This document shows positions 41,670 to 48,765 of a stretch of 64,000 bases of DNA, piece after piece. Origin of the DNA: a virus; IMG/VR virus record IMGVR_UViG_3300005529_001094, positions 1-64,000 of that record. One strand, given 5' to 3'. The stretch's first letter is position 1. Each line of letters opens with the position of its first letter. A program made the translations under genes and the position numbers. The notes beneath the pieces were generated by a model. That model searched no databases. It was not told where the DNA came from and was given only the letters and a program-made list of their open reading frames with translations.

Positions 41670-42971
41670 ATGATGTGGGTGCCACGGACGGCACTTCTGG
41701 CGGCGGTGGCGATCGCGCTCATGGGCGCACGCACGCCGACGAACGACGAGTACGCGCTGCTGGTTCTGGCGAATCAGTCGCGCGCGAACCCCGCAGCGGA
41801 CGGCGGCACCGAACCGGTCGTCCCGCCGATGCGATGGAGCGATCAGCTCGCGGCAGCCGCACAGGCTCACACCGACGACATGGTCGCGCACACCTACCCC
41901 GGGCACACGTGCTTTCAGCATAACTCCTGCAACGGACAGCTCTGGTCGACGCGCGTCGGGAGCTTCTATCCTGGCTGGGCCTGGCTCGGCGAGAATATCG
42001 GCTCCGGGCTGAACGACCCGCGCTACATGCACACCGGATGGATGCGATCGCCCGACCACCGAGCGAACCTGCTCTCGGGTGCGTTCAACGACTTCGGCTC
42101 CGCGTTCGGCTCGGCCACGGACAACTTTGGGCCGCTCCCGCTCGCGACAGAGGATTTCGGCAGCAAGGGCCTCCTGTCGCTCGGCTCGAGCGCGTACCCG
42201 ACAATCCCGGCCGGCGCGGCCGTGCTCGGGGCTGGTGCCGGCACGCACGAGCTGATCGTCAACTACTGGCACTACCACGGCGGCCCGCCACAGATGGTCG
42301 TCGCGATCCTCGGCGACGAGTGCGTGCCGATGGCGCTCAATCAGGGCACACCGACGCACGGCACCTATCACGCGTTCCGGACATGGTTCGACTGCACGCC
42401 GTTCGCCTTCCAGGCGGTGCGCTCGGACGGCGTGGTGGTCCGCTGGCCCGCGGTCGGCGGTATCATTGCGGGCGACAGCGACGCGAGCTGCGTGCCCTAC
42501 AGCGCGACCCGGCCAACGAAGGACTGCTTAGGGCCCAGCTCCACGCCGGCGCCCGGCGCCACGCCGACCCCGACGCCCGTCCCGATGCTCGGGCACGTGC
42601 GCTTCACCGCCCGCGATCACGACACGACAGGCCGCGACTACGTGCGCCTGGTGGTCGACCTCCCGAGGTTCGACCCGGCGGGCGTGAGCATCGGCCTCTT
42701 CGTCAAGCTCAACGGCACCGACTACTGGAGCGCACAGATGCCGGTCCTCGCGCCCGACCAGAAGCGCCGCGCGTGGCGCACGAGGGGCGCGTCGCTGCGG
42801 CCCACGGGGGCTGGCTATCGCCTGTACGTCACCCAGACCGCGGCCGAGGTCGCCAGGCCGCGCCCCGGCGTGGTCGATCTCACCGTGTCGCTCCCGATGG
42901 GTGATCTCACTGCGCGCGCCGCGGCGATCGTTCACGGACACTCCGTCACCGCCTCGAGGGCCGTGTTGTGA
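41670..42971 (+). CDS. secreted CAP/SCP-domain protein with Pro/Thr linker
   Basis: A 433-residue protein with a signal peptide (VPRTALLAAVAIALMGA). A CAP domain occupies about residues 25-200: ALLVLANQSRANPAA, AQAHTDDMVAHTYPGH, WLGENIGSGLNDP and GWMRSPDHRANLLS carry the conserved His/Glu residues. A beta-rich middle follows, then a linker of TPAPGATPTPTPVP and a C-terminal beta domain (about 310-433). Bacterial CAP proteins are extracellular and may act on envelope or host molecules. In a phage this is unusual and could be a lysogenic-conversion or superinfection factor. GAGGAGGTGG precedes the ATG. Confidence 0.8.
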   Translation: MMWVPRTALLAAVAIALMGARTPTNDEYALLVLANQSRANPAADGGTEPVVPPMRWSDQLAAAAQAHTDDMVAHTYPGHTCFQHNSCNGQLWSTRVGSFYPGWAWLGENIGSGLNDPRYMHTGWMRSPDHRANLLSGAFNDFGSAFGSATDNFGPLPLATEDFGSKGLLSLGSSAYPTIPAGAAVLGAGAGTHELIVNYWHYHGGPPQMVVAILGDECVPMALNQGTPTHGTYHAFRTWFDCTPFAFQAVRSDGVVVRWPAVGGIIAGDSDASCVPYSATRPTKDCLGPSSTPAPGATPTPTPVPMLGHVRFTARDHDTTGRDYVRLVVDLPRFDPAGVSIGLFVKLNGTDYWSAQMPVLAPDQKRRAWRTRGASLRPTGAGYRLYVTQTAAEVARPRPGVVDLTVSLPMGDLTARAAAIVHGHSVTASRAVL

Positions 42972-43477
42972 CCGAAGATGAGGTCGTCCGGCAGTACATG
43001 CCGCTCGTGCGCGGCATGGCGTACCGGCTCAAGAGACACCCGAGCGTGAGCCGCGACGACCTCATCAGCTGGGGGCTCGCGGGGCTGATCGACGCCCACC
43101 GCCGATATGACCCCGCGAAGCTCCCGTTCGTTTCCTATGCCTCCTGGCGCGTCCGGGGTGCCATGATCGACGGGGTGCGCGAGTCGCAGCGCGGCCAGCA
43201 CGAGCTCGCCGAGAACGTCGACGTGCTGGATCCCGAGTGGCGCGACCCGGCGGACGAGGCCGCACGCCGCGAGCTCGGAGCGATCGCGCGCCGCGCCCTC
43301 GCGACACTGCCGGCAAAGGAGCGACAGGCGCTCCTGCTGATCTACTTCGGCGACCTTTCCCTGCGTGAGGCCGGCGAGCGCATGGGGCTCAGCGAAGCCC
43401 GCGCGTGCCAGCTGCGGGCGCAGGCGTTCGCGCGGCTACGACCAGTCCTCGCCGACGTCGCCGAGGTCGCGGCCTAG
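42968..43477 (+). CDS. FliA/WhiG-like sigma factor
   Basis: A 169-residue sigma-70 family protein. Region 2 is YMPLVRGMAYRLKRHPSVSRDDL to FVSYASWRVRGAMIDGVRE (residues 10-72), closest to flagellar-type sigma factors. Region 4 is LPAKERQALLLIYFGDLSLREAGERMGLSEARACQLRAQA (112-152). Region 3 is much shortened, so it is smaller than FliA. It starts with a GTG overlapping the CAP-protein stop, so the two are co-translated. It could switch host RNA polymerase to phage late promoters, for which the repeats at 8377, 11183 and 20476 are candidates. Its stop lies in a 43-bp tandem duplication. Confidence 0.88.
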   Translation: MTEDEVVRQYMPLVRGMAYRLKRHPSVSRDDLISWGLAGLIDAHRRYDPAKLPFVSYASWRVRGAMIDGVRESQRGQHELAENVDVLDPEWRDPADEAARRELGAIARRALATLPAKERQALLLIYFGDLSLREAGERMGLSEARACQLRAQAFARLRPVLADVAEVAA

Positions 43478-43554
43478 CCCCTGGCCCGGACCTCGTGCCG
43501 AATCGGCCGGGGCGGCCTAGCCCCTGGCCCGGACCTCGTGCCGAATCGGCCGGG
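43469..43554. repeat. 43-bp perfect tandem duplication at convergent gene ends
   Basis: Bases 43469-43511 are repeated exactly at 43512-43554. The unit contains the last codons and stop of the sigma factor (rightward) and also supplies the last codons of the leftward gene ending at 43517. The second unit runs into CGGGC-TTT-GCCCG (43551-43563), a short hairpin. The duplication separates two convergent transcription units and is recent, since no base differs. Confidence 0.85.
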
Positions 43555-43783
43555 CTTTGCCCGCATCATTGAACAGCATGCGAGCGCCGCCGAGTAGGCG
43601 CCCGACGCGCACGTGCTTGCAGTTCCAGGCGTACCCATAGCCGTCAGAGACGGTGTAAAGCGCCGTCTCCGTCTCGACGTAGGCGCGCGACGAGAAAAAT
43701 CCCGTCTCCCAGCACTGCTTGACGGGTTGCCAGTCCGTCTCCCACGACGTCAACCCGAACAGCCGGCCGATTAGCCTCCTCAC
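43517..43783 (-). CDS. hypothetical protein
   Basis: An 88-residue protein that begins at a GTG overlapping the stop of the upstream gene (GTGA). It has an aromatic-rich, beta-prone centre (VETETALYTVSDGYGYAWNCKHVRVGRLL) and a basic C-terminus encoded by the tandem repeat. A longer in-frame extension upstream is ruled out by the well supported gene at 43780. Function unknown. Last gene of the leftward operon. Confidence 0.5.
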   Translation of the reverse strand: MRRLIGRLFGLTSWETDWQPVKQCWETGFFSSRAYVETETALYTVSDGYGYAWNCKHVRVGRLLGGARMLFNDAGKARPIRHEVRARG

Positions 43784-44139
43784 CGGTCCACCGTATTTCG
43801 GTCCTGAACGCAGGTCATCTCCTCGCGCTTGCGGTGGCCCGTGTTCTGATCGAATGTCTGATCGAACGTCATCGCCCCCCGACAGACGAAGAGCAGGTTC
43901 GGAGCTTTGTACTTCATCCACGGCGCGGCGAGCTTGAAGCGACAGCTTCGCGGGTAGCAGTCCGCATTCGCGAAGAGGTTGCGGAGCGCGTTCAGGCGCG
44001 CCGCGCAGCGTTCACAAACGTAGCCCGTCTGGTACTGCCCGGTCGGATCGTAGAGGTAGGGGTTGATCGCACGGTTGGCGAGGGCGGGGGTCGCGAGCGC
44101 GAACGTCAGGGCCGCCGCGGTTAGCAGTCGTTTCATCAT
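43780..44139 (-). CDS. exported Cys-rich small protein
   Basis: A 119-residue protein with a signal peptide (KRLLTAAALTFALATPALA). The mature part has six Cys, including CERC near residue 42 and CYPRSC near 61, that could form disulfides or bind metal. Tandem ATG codons at 44139 and 44136 follow GGGAGGTCGGGG. No known family. It resembles small periplasmic proteins, which suggests expression during lysogeny or modification of the envelope. Confidence 0.6.
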   Translation of the reverse strand: MMKRLLTAAALTFALATPALANRAINPYLYDPTGQYQTGYVCERCAARLNALRNLFANADCYPRSCRFKLAAPWMKYKAPNLLFVCRGAMTFDQTFDQNTGHRKREEMTCVQDRNTVDR

Positions 44140-44333
44140 CCCCGACCTCCCGCGATAGCCCGGAGCGGCATCGCGTCCGGCGCATCCGGCAGCGCGGTCT
44201 TCCGCGCCCCGCGTGCGATCGTCACCTGGCTCCGCAGCGACGCGACCTCGCGCTCGAGCTCGGCGACCTCGCGCTCCAGGCGCCCGGCGACGCGGGGAAG
44301 CTTCTCGACGGCGGCTTCGTAGGCGTGGTCCAC
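44136..44333 (-). CDS. small coiled-coil protein
   Basis: A 65-residue protein whose first 45 residues form a clear heptad coil (LPRVAGRLEREVAELEREVASLRSQV). The start is GTG, 3 nt after the previous stop. It overlaps the next gene's ATG. Probably oligomeric. Function unknown. Confidence 0.5.
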   Translation of the reverse strand: MDHAYEAAVEKLPRVAGRLEREVAELEREVASLRSQVTIARGARKTALPDAPDAMPLRAIAGGRG

Positions 44334-44336
44334 GGC

Positions 44337-44501
44337 CTACTCTCCCACCCGCACATGATCCGGCAGCTTTGCCTCGAGGCGATCCAATTGCAGGCTGGCA
44401 ACCCTTGCCTGGTCCGTGGTGAGCGCGAGGCTCGTTCGAGCGTTCAGGATCACCGCCATCGTCAGGCGGTCGACAGCGGCAACTAGACTCTCCATATGCA
44501 T
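44337..44501 (-). CDS. 54-residue helical protein
   Basis: Begins MHMESLVAAVDRLTMAVILN, with a TAGGAG ribosome site 9 nt upstream. Helical throughout, with a second helix rich in Leu and Ala (DQARVASLQLDRLEAKL). The operator-like element 44527-44539 lies about 26 nt upstream, so this gene may begin a separately controlled sub-operon. An internal ATG two codons in is also possible. Confidence 0.5.
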   Translation of the reverse strand: MHMESLVAAVDRLTMAVILNARTSLALTTDQARVASLQLDRLEAKLPDHVRVGE

Positions 44502-44526
44502 GGTCCCGGTCTCCTACGCCCCTCTG

Positions 44527-44539
44527 TTGATTTTGTCAA
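44527..44539 (-). promoter_or_regulatory. TTGACAAAATCAA operator-like element (leftward)
   Basis: On the minus strand this reads TTGACAAAATCAA, the same 13-mer as at 41152 on the plus strand. It lies between two leftward genes and points toward the 44501 start. No -10 box is visible at the expected distance. Confidence 0.5.
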
Positions 44540-44566
44540 TGCCTTTGTCATAGGAAAACTGAAGAT

Positions 44567-44812
44567 TCACGCCTTCAGCGACTCCAGAAACCGAGTCGCC
44601 GCCGCCACCATCTCGTCCTCGAATCGCTGCGACTCCTCCGCCGTGAGTGGCCGCGGCACCTGAACGTCCATCGAGAAGTTCCACGCCTGGATGCCGCGGA
44701 CGATCGCATCGCGGACGTCGTCCGGAATGACCGGCACCATGGGCTCAAGCGATGGTCGAACGCCGAACTGCGTCTCGGGCACGAAGAGAATCTTTGCCTT
44801 GTCGCGGCTCAT
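44567..44812 (-). CDS. hypothetical protein
   Basis: An 81-residue protein (SRDKAKILFVPETQFGVRPSL) with a Pro-rich middle (EPMVPVIPDDV) and a helical C-terminus (EESQRFEDEMVAAATRFLESL). ATG 44812 overlaps the preceding TGA (TGATG). No domain recognised. Part of the short operon using GGAGGCAAAGGC leaders. Confidence 0.5.
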   Translation of the reverse strand: MSRDKAKILFVPETQFGVRPSLEPMVPVIPDDVRDAIVRGIQAWNFSMDVQVPRPLTAEESQRFEDEMVAAATRFLESLKA

Positions 44813-44997
44813 CACAGCACCACCCGCAGCCGAACCCCGACCGCGCGGCCCTCCTCCGGCACAAACCCCTGCGTGCGCAGTAGCTCGATACTCTCGATTC
44901 GCATGCCGTGTTCTTCCTGAAAGCGCTGTACCCTACCGAGGATCTCGGCTTCGAGTATCTCGCGCGCAACCCGAATCTTAAGAAGTGTCTCATTCAT
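44812..44997 (-). CDS. small protein, paralog of 45026-45235
   Basis: A 61-residue alpha-beta protein (AREILEAEILGRVQRFQEEHG then a strand ending VGVRLRVVL). The gene upstream at 45026 encodes the same pattern: ARE, E, I-Q, I-E/Q, F-x-P-E, VRLR. So the pair arose by tandem duplication. The ribosome leader GGAGGCAAAGGC is also shared. Function unknown. Confidence 0.55.
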   Translation of the reverse strand: MNETLLKIRVAREILEAEILGRVQRFQEEHGMRIESIELLRTQGFVPEEGRAVGVRLRVVL

Positions 44998-45025
44998 CGG
45001 CCTTTGCCTCCTCCGCAGCGCAGGA

Positions 45026-45235
45026 TTACCTGCACCACAGATTCTCCAGTCGCGGCCGCAGCCTCACGTCGAGCACGCGGTCGGCCTCGGGCCCGAAGTC
45101 GTGCGGCCGGTTCAGCTGGACCTGCTCGATTAGCAGGCCCGGAAAGTCGGCCTCGTAGTCGTAGATCAGCTGCTGAATCTTCTTCTCGACCTCGCGGCAT
45201 GCCTCCCGCGCGTCCCTGATTGTCTGATCGTTCAT
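45026..45235 (-). CDS. small protein, paralog of 44812-44997
   Basis: A 69-residue protein (AREACREVEKKIQQLIYDYEAD, HDFGPEADRVLDVRLRP) sharing spacing and key residues with its downstream neighbour. GGAGGCAAAGGC sits directly before the ATG. The C-terminal eight residues are an extension not present in the paralog. Confidence 0.55.
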   Translation of the reverse strand: MNDQTIRDAREACREVEKKIQQLIYDYEADFPGLLIEQVQLNRPHDFGPEADRVLDVRLRPRLENLWCR

Positions 45236-45255
45236 GCCTTTGCCTCCAGAGATTT

Positions 45256-45531
45256 TTAGTCGAGCGCAGCCCGGAATCGCTCGCGCATCTCTTGATAGCC
45301 ATCGTCGCCCGAGTAGAGTAGATCGGGGTCGTCGGCCCCCGATCCCAGCTCGCGCCCGTAGTCGATCGCCTCCTCGTCGTCCGCGATGGGGTAGGCGCCG
45401 TACATTGACGGACCACCTTCACCGCACGGCGAAACGCGGATGACCACGGTCTCCGCGCTCTCGCGCCGGACCTCGACGTCATAGCCGAAGCTGAGATCCG
45501 TTCCGTTGAATAGCTCAGCGATCACCGACAT
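45256..45531 (-). CDS. acidic hypothetical protein after a repeated leader
   Basis: A 91-residue acidic protein (SVIAELFNGTDLSFGYDVEVRRES, then YPIADDEEAIDYGRELGSGADD). ATG 45531 follows four tandem copies of a ribosome-site leader. The frame stays open upstream to a GTG at 45726 that overlaps the integrase stop (GTGA), so a 156-residue version translated through the repeats is possible. The shorter form is preferred because its leader matches those of the neighbouring genes. Confidence 0.5.
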   Translation of the reverse strand: MSVIAELFNGTDLSFGYDVEVRRESAETVVIRVSPCGEGGPSMYGAYPIADDEEAIDYGRELGSGADDPDLLYSGDDGYQEMRERFRAALD

Positions 45532-45619
45532 GGCCTTTGTCCCCCGAATTTTGGCCTTTGCCTCCCGAAAATCAGGCCTTTGCCCCCTGGAATTTTGGCC
45601 TTTGCCTCCCGGAAAATCA
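45532..45619 (-). repeat. four tandem 21-23-nt leader repeats with ribosome sites
   Basis: On the minus strand each unit is close to AAATTC-GGGAGGCAAAGGCC, giving four potential Shine-Dalgarno cores in a row (GGGAGG, GGGGG, GGGAGG, GGGGG). Unit lengths are 23, 22, 22 and 21 nt. Single copies of the same leader precede the genes starting at 45235 and 44997. It looks like local amplification of a translation-initiation cassette. Confidence 0.7.
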
Positions 45620-45722
45620 CGCGCGTCGATCACGCGGACCCTCTCGCTCTCATCGTCGGGGATCATCACAACCGCGGGTCGGCCGCCGAGCGTCCAGTGC
45701 TCAATACGTCCCGTGCGCCGTC

Positions 45723-46805
45723 TCACCGGAGCCCCACGACTTCGGCGCGCCGCTCTCCGCCGACCTGCTGCACGCGAGCGGCGGCGTCCCGGAGATCCTG
45801 CTCGCTCACGATGTTGTACCGGTCCAGAATCGACCGCGTCCGCTGGCCGAGCACGTCCTGCACGACGCGCTCCGGGACGCCCGACCGCACGTATGCGCGC
45901 GCGGCCGACCGCCGGAGGTCGTGGAGCATGAGGCCCGGCAGCCCAGCCCGGACGCACGCGGACCGCCACGCGCTGTAGTGGTCGCGGATCTGCTGACCGT
46001 CCCGGTGGCAGACCCAGCGGACGATCATCCCGCGCTCGCGCTCGACGCGATCGGTCTCGGCGCGCCACGCCCGAAGCTCCTCGAGCGCCTCGGGCGGGAG
46101 GTAGGCAACCCGACCCTCGCGGTTCTTCGTCGTCCCGACGTCGAGGCGGACCTCGCCGGTGACCAGGCTCACCTGGCGCCACTCGAGTCCCAGGAGCTCG
46201 CTCCGGCGCCAGCCGAGCCAGCAGCCGAGCACCGCGAGCGGCCGGAGGTGGGGCGGGAGCTCCGCGAGCAGGCGCACGTAGCCCTCGGCCTCGAGGAAAC
46301 CGGTCCGGACGTTCTCCACCTTGATCGAGGGGAAGACGGGCACGCGCGTGACGCGCCCGGCCTCGAGGCCGAGCGTGAACGCGCGCCGCAGGACGGCGAG
46401 CTCGAGCCGGGCGGTCGCCGGCGCGGCGCCAGCGGCGAGCCGTCGGCGCACGTACCCCCGGAGCCGCGGCGTCGTCACGTCCACGGCGCGATCGCGGCCG
46501 AAGACCGGCTCGAGGTGCTTCCAGGCCTTCGCCAGATTCTCGATATGGCGGCCGTTCACCTCGTAGTCGACCCGGAGGTCCGCCCAGAGCTCCGCGACGC
46601 GCGTACGGGCCGCATCGGGCGCGCTGCGCCCCGCCTCGTAGTCCGCCAGCAACGCGCGCCCCACCGCCTCGGCCTCGGCACGGGAGGTAGCGTCCGTGGG
46701 GATCTCCGGCCGCTGGCCACGGAATGAGACCCGTACGTACCAGCGCGCGCCACGCTGCCGCGCGTGGACTCCCGTCCGCTGCGATGTCACTCTGTCGCTA
46801 GCCAT
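45723..46805 (-). CDS. int: tyrosine integrase
   Basis: A 360-residue phage integrase. There is an N-terminal arm-binding region, a SAM-like core-binding domain (about residues 62-160) and a catalytic domain with Arg200 (GWRRSELLGL), Lys227 (TTKNREGR) and His295-x-x-Arg298 (HDLRR). The nucleophile is Tyr330 (RTRSILDRYNIVSE). The usual second His of L-G-H is Gln321 here (VLGQRTRS), a tolerated but uncommon change. ATG 46805 follows AAGGGAG. It integrates phage DNA at a host attachment site. A repeat-rich 200-nt gap beside it is the natural place for attP. Confidence 0.92.
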   Translation of the reverse strand: MASDRVTSQRTGVHARQRGARWYVRVSFRGQRPEIPTDATSRAEAEAVGRALLADYEAGRSAPDAARTRVAELWADLRVDYEVNGRHIENLAKAWKHLEPVFGRDRAVDVTTPRLRGYVRRRLAAGAAPATARLELAVLRRAFTLGLEAGRVTRVPVFPSIKVENVRTGFLEAEGYVRLLAELPPHLRPLAVLGCWLGWRRSELLGLEWRQVSLVTGEVRLDVGTTKNREGRVAYLPPEALEELRAWRAETDRVERERGMIVRWVCHRDGQQIRDHYSAWRSACVRAGLPGLMLHDLRRSAARAYVRSGVPERVVQDVLGQRTRSILDRYNIVSEQDLRDAAARVQQVGGERRAEVVGLR

Positions 46806-46818
46806 TCCCCATCTCCCT

Positions 46819-46935
46819 TCGAAAAAAGTTGGGTCCGCCGGCCGCACCTAGCGGCCGAAAAGTTGGGGTCGCCCGGGGGGGCGTAGCGCGACCCCCTGAC
46901 GCGGTGCGTCGGGGGCATTCCACCGCACGGCGTCA
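46819..46935. other. repeat-rich gap beside the integrase, attP candidate
   Basis: AAAAGTTGGG occurs at 46824-46833 and 46858-46867, flanking the hairpin CGGCCGC-ACCTA-GCGGCCG (46839-46857). A second inverted repeat, GGGGTCGC/GCGACCCC, spans 46865-46895. Direct arm-like repeats next to the integrase start fit attP, but a core identical to a host tRNA end cannot be seen without the host. The rest of the gap to 47010 has no coding sequence and one T6 run. Confidence 0.4.
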
Positions 46936-47010
46936 TTGGTGCACCGCGTCATGGCACAGATCATGCTGTTGACGCGTCGCGCCACGCTGCGGCACCTGGC
47001 ATGTTTTTTG

Positions 47011-47301
47011 TCATGACGCCGGCCGTTTCCGACCCCATCGCGCGGCGGCCGCCATGCGCGCGATGCGCTTGCGCGCGGCCGCGGACACGGGTCCGCGTTT
47101 CTTCAGCCCGGCGCGCCCGAGGCACGATGGACATCGCAGCGGGCGGCCGCAGTCGGGGCACGCGGGCGCGGACGGCGGCGCGCCTAGCGCTCGCTCGATT
47201 TGATCCAACACGTCGGGCGCGAGCGCGTCCGCAATGGCGCGCGCGCGCACGCGGGTGATTACCGCAAGCGCAGCGCGCACACGGTCGTCTTGATCATTCA
47301 T
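47011..47301 (-). CDS. small zinc-ribbon protein with basic C-terminus
   Basis: A 96-residue protein. The N-terminal half is helical (RVRAALAVITRVRARAIADAL), followed by CPDCGRPLRCPSC, a compact four-Cys zinc ribbon, and a basic end (KKRGPVSAAARKRIARMAA). ATG overlaps the upstream stop. It resembles small DNA-binding accessory proteins. Being next to the integrase it might be an excision or directionality factor, but there is no direct support. Confidence 0.55.
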   Translation of the reverse strand: MNDQDDRVRAALAVITRVRARAIADALAPDVLDQIERALGAPPSAPACPDCGRPLRCPSCLGRAGLKKRGPVSAAARKRIARMAAAARWGRKRPAS

Positions 47302-47539
47302 CGTCTGGGGAGCCTCCCTTCCGCGGCAACGGACCGTCGATAGCGAACCCGTGTCCATCGGCGCGCGCCTGCATCTCTAGCTCACGTGCGAACGCGGCCG
47401 GGTCGGCCGTTTCCACGTCAGCTACATACTTGCCGTCCGATTCCACGCGCAGCAATGGGAATCCGTGCGGACCCGTGCCGACGTGCCGAACCGTCATTTT
47501 CGCCCGGCGAGCGGGCGGACCCCGCTTGTCGTTCGACAT
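47294..47539 (-). CDS. small hypothetical protein
   Basis: An 81-residue protein with a basic N-terminus (KRGPPARRAK) and a beta-hairpin-rich body (MTVRHVGTGPHGFPLLRVESDGKYVADVET). A second in-frame ATG lies at 47497. It overlaps the next gene by 8 nt. Function unknown. Confidence 0.45.
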   Translation of the reverse strand: MSNDKRGPPARRAKMTVRHVGTGPHGFPLLRVESDGKYVADVETADPAAFARELEMQARADGHGFAIDGPLPRKGGSPDDE

Positions 47540-47610
47540 CTAGCCTCGCAATCTCCCGCAAGGGTGCGGGCGGACGGGCGCGCCGCGGGGCGTGCCCTAC
47601 CGTCCGGACC

Positions 47611-47808
47611 CTACCGTGCGCCGCACGCGCGGCACGGTAGCGCCGAGTCTCGTGTTGCGGCACGCATGGCGCAGTCGCGCGTCGGATGGCGCACGGTCCC
47701 GCCCGCGTCGCACGTCGCGCAAACCACGCGATAGTCACTAGTCCCGCGGCGTACCACGGCGCGCGTTCCGATGGCGTAACGGTCCCCGGGCTCTGTGCGC
47801 GTGTCCAT
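47611..47808 (-). CDS. two-knuckle zinc-binding protein
   Basis: A 65-residue protein with CATCDAGG near residue 30 and CRACG at the C-terminus, plus His and Cys between them (VRHPTRDC). This suggests one or two zinc sites. The ribosome site GGAGGG is formed by the last codons of the upstream gene. One of many small Cys-containing proteins in this array. Confidence 0.55.
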   Translation of the reverse strand: MDTRTEPGDRYAIGTRAVVRRGTSDYRVVCATCDAGGTVRHPTRDCAMRAATRDSALPCRACGAR

Positions 47809-47812
47809 TCGT

Positions 47813-48496
47813 TCAACCCTCCGCGCGCTTGACGGCAGCGCGCGCCTTCGGCGCCCCGCTACCGTGCGCCTCGAAAGCGATCGCCGCGCGCCGCGCCTGC
47901 AGCGCGTCGGCATTCCAGCACAATCGACAGTCAGTGCAACGGATGTCGTCGCGCGCCTGAGCGGGGCAGGGGATCACGCGGACCCCGTCGACCACGGCGG
48001 CGCGGTCCGAACCGAACCGCGAGACCACGATTGCCGGCGCGTATCCACGGTTCAACGCGCGCTTGGCATCGCCGATCGATTCCACGCTCGCGAGCACGCT
48101 AGTCGCGCCCCATGCCTCGCGCGGGACGTCGCGCCAGGCGTGCGTATACGTCCACACGGGCGCGCCGCTGCGCAGCTGGTAGCGGTCGACGGCGCGCGCG
48201 AGCGTACGCGCGGCGGATGTCGTCGCGGCGTCGCCAACCACGCGCAGCCGTAGCGGGCGCTTGCCGCTCAGCTGGTCGATGGCGCGCGCCTCTTCGCGTG
48301 CGAGCTCTCGCCGATCGGCGCGCCCGGCGGCGCGATTGAGACGCGACGTATGAATGCCCTGCACGCCTTGCTCGGCGTAGCAACCTGACTTGAGAAGCGG
48401 ACAAGTGGCGGGGCACGTCGCCTGCGTGGCGTGCGTCACGCTCACCGGGCCCGTCTTGCGGTTGGCGGTTCGTTCGACTGCGATTGCCCTGGTCAT
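47813..48496 (-). CDS. Cys-rich phage protein, Gp88/DUF7227-like
   Basis: A 227-residue protein. The N-terminus reads RTANRKTGPVSVTHATQATC, then CPATCPLLKSGCYAEQG, a Cys pattern like the C-P-x-x-C-x-x-x-x-x-x-C-Y-A of the Gp88/DUF7227 phage families. The middle is alpha-beta (RLRVVGDAATTSAARTLARAV, TYTHAWRDVPREAWG), and near the end comes CPAQARDDIRCTDCRLCWN. The seven or more conserved Cys probably bind a metal or Fe-S cluster. Function of the family is unknown. The C-terminal AEG encodes the ribosome site of the next gene. ATG overlaps by ATGA with 48493. Confidence 0.65.
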   Translation of the reverse strand: MTRAIAVERTANRKTGPVSVTHATQATCPATCPLLKSGCYAEQGVQGIHTSRLNRAAGRADRRELAREEARAIDQLSGKRPLRLRVVGDAATTSAARTLARAVDRYQLRSGAPVWTYTHAWRDVPREAWGATSVLASVESIGDAKRALNRGYAPAIVVSRFGSDRAAVVDGVRVIPCPAQARDDIRCTDCRLCWNADALQARRAAIAFEAHGSGAPKARAAVKRAEG

Positions 48497-48693
48497 TTCG
48501 CCCTCCGCGTTCTGTCGCGCAGTAGCTTCGCCTTATTGCTTGCCGACCGCATTGCATCGGCGACGCGCCGAATCTCGGCCTCGCTGCGCTCGCCCTCTAA
48601 TGTCGCGTCCACGTCACCCGCCAGGAGAAACTCCAACGCTTCGACGATTCCGTCTAATTCACGCTTACTGAAACGAATTCGCGTTATGCCCAT
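48493..48693 (-). CDS. small helical protein
   Basis: A 66-residue charged helical protein (RFSKRELDGIVEALEFLLAGD, SEAEIRRVADAMRSASNKAKLL). TGA overlaps the ATG of the following gene. Function unknown. It is separated by 72 nt without visible features from the upstream gene. Confidence 0.5.
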   Translation of the reverse strand: MGITRIRFSKRELDGIVEALEFLLAGDVDATLEGERSEAEIRRVADAMRSASNKAKLLRDRTRRAK

Positions 48694-48765
48694 AGCCCCC
48701 TCCGGTTGCCTTAGTGCGACCGCGGAACGGCGCTCGCGCGCGGCGAACGCCGAACCGTGGGCGCG

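Noticed and set aside
43469-43554. CRISPR-like repeat
   Set aside because: Two abutting copies without spacers, not an array. No other regularly spaced repeats were seen in the window.
46969-46981. TTGACGCGTCGC near the integrase as a further operator
   Set aside because: Only the first four bases follow the consensus and symmetry is poor.
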